Assembly (NCBI GenBank): GCA_015039465.1
Contig: MU130539.1
Coordinates: forward strand, 1-64,000
Length of the DNA stretch: 64,000 nt
Source: Phlegmacium glaucopus
Taxonomy: Eukaryota; Basidiomycota; Agaricomycetes; Agaricales; Cortinariaceae
Reading direction: 5' to 3'
Below, piece after piece: positions 1 through 11,275 of the stretch (positions are counted from its first letter, which is position 1; each line of letters opens with the position of its first letter). The notes under the pieces are model-generated. The model had not been told where the DNA came from and ran no database searches. It was given only the letters and a program-made list of their open reading frames with translations. Made by a program: the position numbers and the translations under genes.

Positions 1-1481
1 ACTTTCTGCTTCTTCTTAGGCTGTTTGGACTTGTCTTTGAATAGCTGAAGAATAATATCCTTTGGAATAGCACCCTCCAGCCCAGACCATGAACCTAGAA
101 CAGTTGAGGCACAGGAAGATTCATCTGATAGAGAGTGTCAAAGCTTTGAAATGGTCAGACCCCCACGAGAAAATGAATGTTCAACCCCAGTGAAACTCGA
201 CTATGCGGATCTATGCGGAAAGCTGTGCCGAAAAGGCAAAATCTGAGCAGGTGTGTGAATATCTGTGATTTTCTGTGTCCCAAGGCAGAGAACCATCTGA
301 GTTCTAATTTTTCTCAAAAAATGATGTACTCAAATTAGCGACTAAAATTTGAATGTCTTATTTCTTCCTTTTTGTCTTCCATAGCCACTCTTAACTTCCT
401 CACTTCCTTCACTTTCATCCACCAACGTCCTCAACAAACATCAACATAGTTGGATCATGCCAACATTGGATGCTGGGCAGCTCAGAGACCATGCTGCTAG
501 GTATGTGCCTTTCCATTCTACAGTACTGTCGGTACATACACTAAGTTGCTGTTTGAAGCTCGTCACACACCCAGATTTGTCATCAATGGCAACAATTACA
601 GTCACAGTTCACAATTGGTGTGAAATTAGTGCGTATATGCTACTTACTTTTATCATGCCCTCTTTTTAATGTATGTTATGTCTATTCTGAGGTGTTTTTA
701 AGAGTCAGAAGGATTGCAATGGCCAAGGATAAGGATGAGGGTAGAGGGAATGCCAATAGGGACAAAATTTATGTATATTATCAAATTAATAATATCAATG
801 TATATAATATATATCATATAAATAATAGACAGATTATCGCAGCCTGAAGCAGCCTGAAGCAGAAATATCTGCAACAACAAAATATTGAGATATATTTTTA
901 GCAGAATATTGCAGAAAAAAATCTGCATTGTTGGACAAAATCTGCGGTTGGCTGTGTTTGTCTGTTGGGCTCCGATATTCACAGAAAATCACAGAAAATC
1001 ACATGTCCGAGTTTCACTGGGGTTCAACATCAGTGGAGGTCGCTATATAGAATTTAATTCACCAATATGCAGTTATACTCGGGAATGTTACTCACCTGGA
1101 ATAGACAAGAAGTTGAGCGCCATCGTAGCTAATGGGTGACTGGCTGCCTGCATTCCTGACCAATAGGCAATTGGGTCCTGCAGTGTGTTGATGACCGGAC
1201 TGACAAGCCAGTCTTCGAGAGCATCAAAAGATGTGAATTTATCTTGAAGGGCATCAAAATATCGCCTTGCGGCAGAGAAACACTATGGACCACATAAAAT
1301 GAAGTTATTATGACTGAGTACATAAGAACTTAAGAATCTCTTACATTGGGTTCACAAGCTCTGCTCTCCTCGGCCACTGCTGGCAATGGGGTTGTTTTTT
1401 TGTAATTTTCTGTCCAAACCTTGCGCGCTAATGCTTTGGCATCTGTGATCCATTGCTGAGGCCATTTTGCACGGGTAAAGT
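1..1481 (-). mobile_element. Truncated hAT transposon copy (C-terminal transposase part)
   Basis: Bases 1-185 and 1029-1481 are a near-identical second copy of 4755-4939 and 4940-5392, which lie inside the complete hAT element downstream. They carry, on the minus strand, the hAT dimerisation region (motifs DPIAYWSGM and HPLATMVLDFLSIP are readable in the intact copy). The copy runs off the left window edge and ends at about 1481, where homology stops at an A-rich tract (about 1484-1509). It is split by an 836-bp insertion at 186-1021. Decayed fragment; no function inferred. Confidence 0.85.
186..1021. mobile_element. 836-bp non-autonomous DNA transposon nested in hAT copy
   Basis: The ends are perfect 14-bp inverted repeats, CCCAGTGAAACTCG (186-199) and its reverse complement (1008-1021). 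It is flanked by a 7-bp direct repeat GTTCAAC at 179-185 and 1022-1028. The paralogous hAT copy at 4933-4939 carries a single GTCCAAC and no insert, so it serves as the empty site. The interior is AT-rich, has short repeated motifs (ATCTATGCGG twice, ACAGAAAATC twice) and no convincing transposase. The superfamily is not assigned; a 7-bp duplication does not clearly fit hAT (8 bp). Confidence 0.85.
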
Positions 1482-2599
1482 AACAAAAAAAAAAAAAAAA
1501 AAAAAAAAATATTGGAACTGAAAATTGTGTGTCTCCATTCCCCTTTCTTATCTCTTCTCTTCCTCCTCCTACTTCCAGAACCTTCTACTTACTCCATATT
1601 CTGCTCCTACTCCTACTCGTTCTCTCTCAGAAGTCATTCTGATATCGCCAACTCCCTATCCCCTATCTAACTGTCATTCCCCGTTCTTTTCGCTTGAATT
1701 CCCTCCTTAAGTGACCTTAAGGTGACTCTACTACTTTCACCCCCCATTCTTACTTAACTTGACTTGATGGATAGGACCATGTTTTCTCGTCATAAATATG
1801 GGATTCCTACTCCGATACATTTTGTTATTTTTTTTTTTTCTTTCTTTCATGCGCGACAGTTTCCTTCTTTCTATTTCTCTCCTGTCGACGCTCTTCTTTT
1901 CTTGTTACCTTTTCTTCTTCCTTGTTATTTTTTTAGACATTTCACAGTTTCACGCTCTCTTTTCTTTTCTTCCGCTCTTATGTATGAGACGAGGACTTAT
2001 CGTTTTTACATAGCTGAGGTATCCGCACACCAGTACAGTTTTTACACTTTCCAGGACTCAGTTGTGAACTTTCCGCGTCGGAACAAGGGCTCTTTTGTGA
2101 TGAACGGGTACTAGGGTACAGCGCGTCGGAACTATTGTGAACTGTGAGACGCTCTTATTAGGAGACGACGACTAAGTAGACGTTAAGGACGAATCAACAC
2201 TAGGAGGACCTGAAGGATTTAACAGTATTTCTCCCACCCTTCCGAAGTCCATGGCGCACTTACTACCAAAACCGTCACTTACTATTCTATTCTCCATCTA
2301 CTCACTCCTATCCCCTGACTCACGCTAGGTCCTCGCTCCATACCGTTCTATCTATCGACTCCTCTTCTGAACACCCAGGTATCGGTGTTGTTGTTACTGT
2401 TTCGGAAACTGTATTACCCTCTACATCGACTACGCAGGTATTTGTCCGGCAAGAACTTTACTACCTGGTTTCTACGCTAGTTTGTGCTCGGCTACTGGCT
2501 ACGTTTATCATAGTTAAGAGCCACCTTCCCTAAACGAACAACAGGGAGTCTCTTGACCTAAGGTCTGGTCCACTGCTCTCTGGTTGGTGTTTATATACA
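1482..2599. other. Unassigned region with A-tract and pyrimidine-rich stretch
   Basis: It starts with an uninterrupted A run (about 1484-1509), then a long C/T-rich stretch (1530-1960), then non-repetitive sequence ending in a CAA-repeat (about 2600-2613). The open frames are low-complexity Ser/Phe/Pro strings with no recognisable family. It could be a decayed LTR or transposon flank, but I could not find paired ends. Confidence 0.4.
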
Positions 2600-2624
2600 A
2601 CAACAACAACAACGATTTATACCG

Positions 2625-3225
2625 TGAGTCCAGTCCGCTGAAGTCCAGTGGAGTCCAGTAAAATCCACCGGAGTCCGCGGATTCTGGTGGAGTCTTACCA
2701 GACATATTCCGCCAGACTCCACCACCATTTCAACATATGGCCTCAAATGCAAACAAATATAAAAATAAAGTCTTGGCAGGCACACAGTATTTATATTTAG
2801 CTATCATCCAAGAAAGGCAACTATAAGTCTCTAAATGATACAACTCAAATTTGGACTTAAGTTTGTTTAATATAGCCCTTTCTTAATAAGGAAAGAAGCT
2901 ATTAATAGATTTTAAGTAGATTTAGGGTCCTAAGAAGATCCTCTATCATTCCATTCAATATTTCCTCTTTGGGAAAAATTTCCCATAGGCCAAATCCCAT
3001 TTAATGCCGTGTTTAAAAATGTATTTTGCATTTTTCTCAATAAGAAAAGAAGCTATTAATAGAATTTCAACAGATTCAGGGTCCTAAAAGGATGATCTAT
3101 CATTGAGTCTGGTGGAGTCTGGTGGAGTCCAGGATGTGACATGATGTGACATATCAGAGTCCAAGTGGAGTCTGGTGGAGTCTGGTGGAGTCTGGTGGAG
3201 TCCACCGGATTCCGGTGGAGTATGT
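2625..3225. repeat. TGGTGGAGTC minisatellite blocks with direct repeat
   Basis: Two blocks (about 2630-2740 and 3103-3215) are built from a 10-bp unit, TCTGGTGGAG, and variants, in both orientations in the first block and mostly one in the second. Between them an AT-rich stretch of about 75 bp occurs twice as a diverged direct repeat (about 2880-2962 and 3040-3110, sharing GAAGCTATTAATAGA and GGGTCCTAA). The blocks lie just beyond the 3' end of the MULE transposase gene and may be part of that element's terminal region. Confidence 0.7.
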
Positions 3226-4457
3226 GGGGGACTGTAAAGTACAGTCTCAGAAGTACTGATCTAGAACACAACATGAGTTTTCAGGAAGTACAACCATCAT
3301 TTAAGACACTCACAATGTTTTTCTGTCCCCAGTCCACTTCAAGTTCGCCTCCAGAACTGTCTGAGTCCTCAAAATCATCGGGCCTGGGGTGTAGCAGCTT
3401 CACAGCCTCTTCATTTAATGCTTCGCTGTCGTCATCCAGGGTAGTTGTATCACCACCTAGGTTTTGGATAATGACTGGATCCCAATGGACAGGTCTGAGG
3501 ATCGGGGGTGCTTGACTGGCCTGGAGCAACTGTTCTGCTTCAGTGCGAGAACTGGGAAAGATGAATGGCTGCTCAAGTCCTTGTCTAATCCAGTGCTCAA
3601 TTGCAATTCTCAAGGCACGCAGGTGTTTACAGGCACCTCCTCGAGTGTGGAAATCGGGGCAGCTGCAGGAAGCGAGGCCAGAGCGGCTACAAGAAAGATC
3701 ATAGTCTGAAAGGATGCCCTTGACAGAGGGCTGTCGAGCGGCGCTTAGTGTACAAGTTGCAGTGTAGGTGTCACAATCTTGACGTGGCTGGAACCTGATC
3801 CAATTTTGTGAAATGATTTCCCTTGCGGAAGTGTCCCATTGAGCATCATCGCTCCACCAGCAGAGGAGAATATCTTTCAGTGCAACTTGCTCTTTTGTGT
3901 TGTCCCTATGAAGCTGAAGAAGGTTTTGACCACCGGTTTGGTCATGGAAGCGAAGGACTAGCCAGTCATTGTAATCGGCTTGGGCTTTACGGTGCTTGAA
4001 AATTTCTGGAAGAACTCGAGTGATAAGAAGATGGATGAGAGAATCAAATCGCAAGCGATGCCCGGAATGAAGCAGAGATGCCAAGTGCTTTCGCTTGAGA
4101 ATGGAATTGAAAGACTCTAAGTGATTTGTTGTAGGAATGACGCCTTCAACTGGGATCTTAAGCAGTGTCAAAGCTCATATCCTTCCAAATTCTGACCAGC
4201 TCTGCCACATCGCAATAGACATCCAATTGTCAACCAGGTAAACCAGGGTGTTTGATGCCACCGCGAACAGCAGGAGCTGCCTGAGTGTCGTTCTCAAGCT
4301 GCATAAATGCATGTTATTCCACAGCAATCAATGCTAGTGCAGCAGTGTGCTCCGAACTTGCAATCAGTCTATACCATGAAGGTAAAAATATGATCAGCTA
4401 TTGAGAAAGCACTGACAAAAAGGGGACACAAACTGAACTTCCAGTGCCTGAAGGCGA

Positions 4458-4465
4458 CGGCGAAC
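4458..4465. repeat. hAT left target-site duplication
   Basis: CGGCGAAC immediately outside the left TIR. It pairs with CGGTGAAC at 9244-9251 (one mismatch). Confidence 0.85.
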
Positions 4466-4714
4466 TAAGGCTGGACACAGGTGCACCTGTGGGTTACCTG
4501 GACCCTACCCACAGGTATTTTGGGCACCAAAACTCACACCTGGATCTGTGAAGATTTTTTCCCACAGGTACCTGGATCTGTGGGTAAAAAACCTGCTGGT
4601 CACAGGTACCCACAGGTAAACCCACAGTTTGCGGGTATTTGAAGGTACCTGGAGGTAAACCCACGGGTAACAGTCAAGAAGTAATAAATTTCATATATTT
4701 TACAAAAAAATGTG

Positions 4715-7700
4715 CTAATTAACAATGTACATGTCTGAGTCATCTGTGTCAGCTACTTTCTGCTTCTTCTTAGGCTGTTTGGACTTGTCTTTGAATAGCT
4801 GAAGAATAATATCCTTTGGAATAGCACCCTCCAGCCCAGACCATGAACCGAGAACAGTTGAGGCACGGGAAGATTCATCTGATAGAGAGTGTCGAAGCTT
4901 TGAAATGGTCAGACCCCCATGAGAAAATGAACGTCCAACATCAGTGGAGGTCGCTATATAGAATTTAATTCACCAATATGCAGTTATACTTGGGAATGTT
5001 ACTCACCTGGAATAGACAAGAAGTCAAGCACCATTGTAGCTAATGGGTGACTGGCTGCCTGCATTCCTGACCAATAGGCAATTGGGTCCTGCAGCGTGTT
5101 GATGACAGGACTGACAAGCCAGTCTTCGAGAGCATCGAAAGATGTGGATTTATCTTGAAGGGCATCAAAATATCGCCTTGCGGCAGAGAAGCGCTATGGA
5201 CCACATAAAATGAAGTTATTATGACTGAGTACATAAGAACTTAAGAATCTCTTACATTGGGTTCACGAGCTCTGCTCTCCTCGGCCACTGCTGGCAATGA
5301 GGTTGTTTTTTTGTAATTTTCTGTCCAAACCTTGCGCGCTAATGCTTTGGCATCTGTGATCCATTGCTGAGGCCATTTTGCACGGGTAAAGTAACTGGTT
5401 TTATACCGTGGATGTAAAACTATAGTGGAGTAGATATATATTAGATTGAAAACATTAGCAAAGTAATACGAAGTACTCACTCATTGCAATGCGGTACAGA
5501 ATTGACTCATCCGTGAGGGAGTAGTACTTGTTAAGCATCAAGAATCCTCACAAAGCCGCATGCCGAACAACAAGAGGGAGAGTACCATTATCAATGGTAT
5601 CCTCAAGCGCAGTTGTGATAATATCGAAAATAGGGATCACTTGATGGATAAGCGGAATTTTATTCCTCGAAATCTCATTTGTTGCAAAAAGGAAGATCTT
5701 ATAACAATATAAGTAGTTATGTACTCGCAAAAAAACAAAACCCACCTCAAGAAGGGGGGAGAGGTCCGCAAGAAGCTTCCATTCCTCCGGAGAAAGCTGG
5801 AAACGCTTCAAACGAACACCACGTCCTGGCTTATTATATTCTGCCTTGACAATGAGGATCTTCAGTGCTGGGGCAAGCTCGAGTCCACGTTGGATCAGCT
5901 CTGAGGTAGAGTTCCACCGTGTTGACACATCACGAACCATCTGTTTCGGCTCTATCTTCATGTCACAACAGCACTTCTTGAGATCTTCTTTGATTGTTGG
6001 GCTGTTCACAATTTTGTTGGCCAGAGTTCGAAGCTAATCAAATAAGGAATGTCAGAATATTATCATTCCAGTAATTACTAACAGTCAAGTAAATACTTTG
6101 GCAATTGAGAGGCGACCGAGGCTTGCTTGACTGGCAGAGAGAGGATCAAGGCGGATGCTCATATCTGCCTCGCAAATAACATCATCAACAGCAAGCGCAT
6201 CACTTGTCGCGACATCTCCCGCAATCTCATCATCATCGTCCTCAGGGACTACTTCCTCATCCCCAACACCTACACCATTAATTTTGGCATTGAGCATATC
6301 CAGCTGTTGTTGTTCATCTGGATCTTCATCATCGCTACTATCACTGGAGTCCTTCAGCTTCCGGCTGAACTGAGACAAGATTGCCTGAGGTCAATGTTAA
6401 TCTTGTTAGGTTGAATCAAGAATTGCAGGTACCTGACCTTAACGACCAAGTTGAGGATATGGGCAAAGCAACGGACGTGATACTTCTTGCCTCCGAAGGT
6501 GGGAATAAGAATAGACAGCTCATCAACAAGCGTGTCATTGTTTGATGCATTGTCAGCTGTAAAGGTTAAAACCTCAGTGAATATTGAGTCAGTAAAATAT
6601 ATTATCTGGCTCCCAGGTTGAAACGGACATACCTTCTCTTCAATACCATATTCCCTCAAGCACTCAGCAATGTGATCTGCAAGGTAGGCACCAGTATGTG
6701 CTTTCGTTGCTCTTGATAGAAGGTAAGTTATAGAGGAGAATGAATAAATGATTGAACTTACTTGATAAAGTCCAGAATCGCTGAAGCCATCTTCCCATCT
6801 ACCACCCAATGGACAGTTGTACCAATAAACACAATGACATTGGGTGAGGTCCATCCATCAGCAGCGATGTGTAATTTGCCAGGGTACTTCTAATAGAGTG
6901 TAAGCATGAATATATGAACAAGTAACGAGGAAAGATTTTACCCTGAGTAATGCGCCTACCTCTTTGCGACTGATCATAAATATCTCCTTCACATCCCTCG
7001 AAACAGTCCTTCGCTTGGGTGTGACACAACGGGGATTAAGGTCGAGGAAGATGTCAAGGAGTTCCGCATCCTCAACGATTGAGAATGGGCGGTGACGGTT
7101 GGCAACCCACAGCGCTATCTTCATTCAATGGCTAGCCTACGTATATTTCGACCCAGAGGCATACGCAGCAAGTGCATGTTTGGCTTGAATGAGCTGGTGG
7201 TGCACAGTTCGTGACATGGCATTTCAGATTGCTGGTGCTCTCGTCATGTCGAGCTCTTGAAACCGTGATTGAAGGATGGCTGGTTAGCTAAAGTTAGTAT
7301 ACATCTCAATCATAACATATACCTGTACGTACGCAATGCATGTATAGACATATACAACAACTCCTTTCTTGATGATGATGGCGGGTGGCATTTTGAAATG
7401 TTGGTAGACCGGCGATGTCCATGTAACCATCTGCTTCTCTTGAGAATGGTGAGAGATTATATTTGAATGAAAGACTGATAGACTTACCAAGGACCTCTTC
7501 ATTGGTTGATTCAGCTGCATTAAAATGTTCATCAAACTTGGTGCGGCACTTATCTTCAGCTGTATGGGTGCTACCAACAGCCAAAGCCTGTGATGCAATG
7601 CTGGCCATTGATTGGGATTGTTCCAGTGATGGGGTGGAAGGAATAGGTGGGTCGTGTGAGGTAACTGATGTGCCAGAAGCTTTGTCACCATCTTGGTCAT

Positions 7701-7760
7701 CGACTTCCTCTGACTCGGAAGCAGGCCCACTTTCCGAGTCCGAGGTGTTGGAAGTGTCGA
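4715..7760 (-). pseudogene. hAT transposase (BED zinc finger, RNase H-like core, hATC)
   Basis: Minus-strand, multi-exon. In order: an acidic N-terminus (about 7490-7740); a BED-type zinc finger split by an intron (VYQHFKMPPAIIIKKG near 7380-7430, then STSNLKCHVTNC near 7200-7240); a block with WVANRHRPFSIVEDAEL (about 7060-7110); the core block with DNASNNDTL and YHVRCFAHILNLVVK (about 6430-6560); VSTRWNST (about 5910-5935); and the dimerisation domain ending at stop 4715-4717. An in-frame TGA at 5548-5550 interrupts the conserved VVRHAAL block, just before a clear continuation (FLMLNKYYSLTDESI) in the same frame, so this copy is probably inactive. The start codon could not be fixed. Confidence 0.85.
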
Positions 7761-8345
7761 GTTCACTCCGGGTAGATAAGCTGATAAAGAGAACATTATG
7801 CCAGAGGTCAAAGATAAGAATACTATTTTTGTTATCATTCCTGTACTTGTATAAATACTAGTTACAATTAGAGTAGTTCTTTAGTCGAATAACTAGTGTC
7901 TTATCTGGTTAACACCAACCGTCCTAAGCCTCCATTCTATTGTCGCTCTTGATGTTATTACCCGTTATTCGCCTAAATTCAACACGAGGGAAGGTCCAGA
8001 GCACGTCATTGCCTGTTTGACATCTTGCGCTTTCGTTTGCTTTGTGTTGCTGCTGTGGACATCTGGTACTTCAAGTTAGTAGCTGTGGTAGGAATGAAAT
8101 GAAGAAACAGACCGTGTGTTGAGTGTTAAATGTGTAGGTAAGGTTGAAAGAAGGTGGGCAATCGAGTGCAACTTGGTATTAAATAACTGGATAAATATAT
8201 GTATTGAAATCATACCGTAGAACCTGACCAAAGATCTGGTGACTGTGTATACGGCGATAACCATTGGATTTGGCAAGAAGAACTGTGCGCTCAGCACAGC
8301 TGATCAGTCCAGCTGTCCAGAATTTGGGAGAGGTTTGAATTGTTT

Positions 8346-8491
8346 GATAGCGTACCTTATAGTTCACTAGAAAATGGTGGCAGCGGGTCAGCCTTGTGAT
8401 AAAAATGTTAAAGGGGGAGATAGCGTACCTTATAGTTCACTAGAAAATGGTGGCAGCAGGTCAGCCTTGTGATAAAAATGTTAAAAGGGGA
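8346..8491. repeat. Two 73-bp tandem repeats inside the hAT element
   Basis: A unit starting GATAGCGTACCTTATAG occurs at 8346 and again at 8419, with a third partial start at 8492. The two full units differ at about two positions. It lies in the non-coding 5' part of the hAT transposon. Confidence 0.85.
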
Positions 8492-9243
8492 GATAGCGTA
8501 CCTGATGATTTACCAATTTCCAAGATCACGGACACCCAATTTGAGGGCCCCGTGGCAGCCTTCTAACCCCTGAACTCCATTATAAACAAGAGGACTCGGA
8601 ACGCTCAACTTGGATGAGGGGAGTAGTATCATGAGGGGCTGAACCCTCTGAGCCTTGGAAATCACTCACTGATGTGAGTCGTTTGTTGATGCGAGACCTT
8701 TGTGGATGTGAGTCACCTGTTGATGTGAGATTATTGTGAGATGTTGAAACAAGGGCCAGATTCTTGAAATCTGCTTGAAATCAGGACCAGAAAAGATAAG
8801 AAATCATGAAGTACAAACTGAGGAGCACCAAATGGAAGTTATGGAACCCAAGCTATTTGCTCCAAGGGTGTACATTTAGGAGTTGGTAAGAAATACAAGC
8901 CGATCACATAGTGAAGGGGGTGCAGTGAGCGCTTGTTGATACAGATTTTGCGATGAGATAACGTGAGATAAATGAACATCACATGCCACATTGATTTGTA
9001 AGAATCTCTATTTAAAGAAATGTGATAGGGAATGTTGATGAGAATTGGGCCCAAAAAGGGGAACTAAGAATAAATGGTACTGGAGGTACCCGCAGGTTAC
9101 CTACCGACAGAAAATTCTAAGCCTGGATCCCCAGGGATCCGTGTTGGCAAGTGATCTGGAGCCGTGGGTAATGTTACCTGCAGGTATTCCCATGGGTTTA
9201 CCTGCAGGTAACCTGTGTGGACCCGGACCTTTGTCCAGCCTTA

Positions 9244-9251
9244 CGGTGAAC
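9244..9251. repeat. hAT right target-site duplication
   Basis: CGGTGAAC immediately outside the right TIR. It pairs with CGGCGAAC at 4458-4465. Confidence 0.85.
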
Positions 9252-10755
9252 ATGCTCCTTCCAAAAGTCGGTGGCTTTGCAATGCATTGCTGTCTTGTGG
9301 TGATTTGTCCAGCATTGCCAAAGGTGAAATTTGCAGAGAAGGAGGATGATCCCCACCCAAACCTGAGCAAGAGCACCACATTCTTTTGTATCTGTGTCAG
9401 TTATTGCAACAGACGGCACAAAAGCCATATTTGACTCGGAGTTCTGGCTAAGGTATTCTTGCCATCGTGACAGAAGCTCTTGTAGAATTTCTGTGTTATA
9501 GCCAGCATGTGTCGCCTGGTTTCCTGTCGGTGCTGAAAAGAGGAAAAAAGCAAGAGGAATGCCCTTTCGGTTTTCATCTTGGGCAAGGGCTATGAAGAGG
9601 AGGAGCTGTGAAGTACAGATGCCAAATGTACTGTCAAGGACCAACTGAGATTTATGTGCATACTTCCAAGCCGCTTTCTTCATCTCTGGTGTTGATATGC
9701 AGACTTTGAACCTCTTCTTGCTGAATAATGAAAGATTGCTTCACTGATTCGGGGCTGAAAATTTGGTGACGAGGGATCCAGCCAATCATGAACATTGTAC
9801 TCAGGCTTTTGGCGGACATCAACTCCATGTCTTCAACTAAATTTTCAGTAAAGGGTGACATGATCAGAGGGGAGGAGGTGATAGTGAACATTGGCTGTCT
9901 TAGGATCAAATGAATTCATCCCTCGATAATTACCCTTCTCCATCATCTCGTGATTGCAGCGTTGAATGGTGGTAATACTGGTGAATCAAGGGTTATAAGG
10001 GGAAGCAATATAAGGACAGTAATATACTTTGCACCATTCTCCAATTGATCCAGTGCTATTTTGTAGACATGATCATGAAGTGGGACTGCAGGGAGCCGCT
10101 TGAGGAGTGCAGATTTACAGCCCTCGTTATGGGTGAAATGTCCAACAATCCGAGAGACTTCACCATTGCTCATACGTTCTGTTATTTCAACATGGGCCAA
10201 GCAAGTCGTGAACTCGAATGGTACATGGCGCTCAACACCAGCCTTCATGTCCTCACCAGCAGGCAGAGGTAGTTTTCTTTTTCTTCTCTCGTTCTCATCT
10301 CACAGCAGGATCGTAACCACATGCACTTTTGATTTAATAAGTGTATTATGTTACATAGATGATAGATATTGCCAAGTAATAAAAGGTACCATTGAAATAA
10401 CATCCTTTTCCGAGAGTCTCCATCATCCCCAATTGACCAAGAGTTGCTCCATTGGACACTCCAACGACTGTCCAGCCAGTCACGCGCAGTGCGGCTGAGG
10501 CCTAGTTGCAAGAGGACCTGTTGCACATTAGCTTGACTTTGCAGTTTGGTAGGATCGAAGTTGTAGCTGGAGATTTCTTTGCCCTCATAAAGAGAAGCTG
10601 TCGCAGCCTTCTGCTCCTGAGTATGTGAAAGATATTCGAGTTGAACCTATTTGAACAGCAAGTGAGTACAAGGGTGTTGAAAGATGAAAAAAACCGCAAA
10701 CCTTTGCTGGTGCCAACAGCTTGTATGGCCAATTTTCAGAAAGAATGGCTGCCAT

Positions 10756-11275
10756 TGTGAAGCACAACAGAGAACAGAATGGGGAATGGAGAACGGAGAA
10801 TGGAGAACTGAATTAGAGTGAGTGGGATAGAATTAGAGAAAGAGGCGACCACATACCAAGCTCCGAGTCCTCCATGGCCCAAGGCCTGTCATCTTGCAAT
10901 TTGCAGAATTTTCACCTGGTTTCTACCTTTGGAGCCCTGAATTTGAGAAAAGATGCCTGCGACAGACAGAAATGGTGAGTCAAAAGACGCGCAGATGATG
11001 CAATTGACTTACAAGGGTTTATCGAGGAGCGGGAGAGAAAGGGGAGGCAGTAGGTCAGTGACATACAGGCAACAAACATTGAGAGCTTTTGAACGCCGTT
11101 GCATGTTATCCGTGATCCAGGATCGAGGTTCGGGAGGAAGGGAGACAGGAAGTCCCAATGTGTGACCCAGCTTTGTCTGTGTCACAGCCAGTGTTCACAC
11201 AAATCATCTGGACAACTCTGCCATATCACGTCCCATCAAGCGTGGGAATACGTCAAGAACTGTGGGCAGCCTCTG
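10756..11275. other. Non-coding flank of MULE gene
   Basis: It contains a short GAATGGAGAAC-type repeat cluster (about 10780-10810) and no open frame with a recognisable family. It may hold the 5' end of the MULE element, but no paired TIR was found. Confidence 0.4.

Larger units (their letters stand above)
4466..9243 (-). mobile_element. Complete 4778-bp hAT DNA transposon
   Basis: The left end at 4466 starts TAAGGCTGGACACAGGT; the right end at 9243 is its reverse complement with one mismatch in 17. An 8-bp target duplication flanks it: CGGCGAAC (4458-4465) and CGGTGAAC (9244-9251), 7 of 8 identical. Both ends are packed with variants of ACCTG(T/C)(G/A)GGT / CCCACAGGTA (4480-4680 and 9080-9230), as expected of subterminal transposase-binding repeats. 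It encodes a BED-RNaseH-hATC transposase on the minus strand and sits inside a MULE transposase gene. Confidence 0.92.
3281..10755 (-). pseudogene. Mutator-like (MULE) transposase gene, split by a hAT insertion
   Basis: Minus-strand transposase. The N-terminal part is at about 9260-10755, beginning at ATG 10755 (MAAILSENWPYK). The DDE core is readable as LVLDSTFG (first Asp) and AITDTDTKECGAL (second Asp) at about 9260-9660, and TTNHLESFNSIL (Glu) at about 4110-4150. A SWIM zinc finger (CSCPDF, then CKHLRAL) follows at about 3620-3680, and the acidic tail ends at stop 3281-3283. SWIM plus this DDE core is the MULE pattern. The hAT element 4466-9243 lies between the second Asp and the Glu; removing it with one target copy would keep the reading frame. 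In-frame TGA codons near 9845-9860 and an apparent frame change near 9700-9720 show further decay. Not functional as it stands. Confidence 0.85.

Noticed and set aside
1484..1509. A-tract read as a retroposon poly-A tail
   Set aside because: The sequence to its left is a truncated DNA transposon copy and no target duplication brackets it, so slippage or junction sequence is more likely.
1764..2114. 116-codon frame rich in Phe and Ser with a membrane-like look
   Set aside because: It arises from the pyrimidine-rich low-complexity stretch; no introns, domain or start context support a gene.
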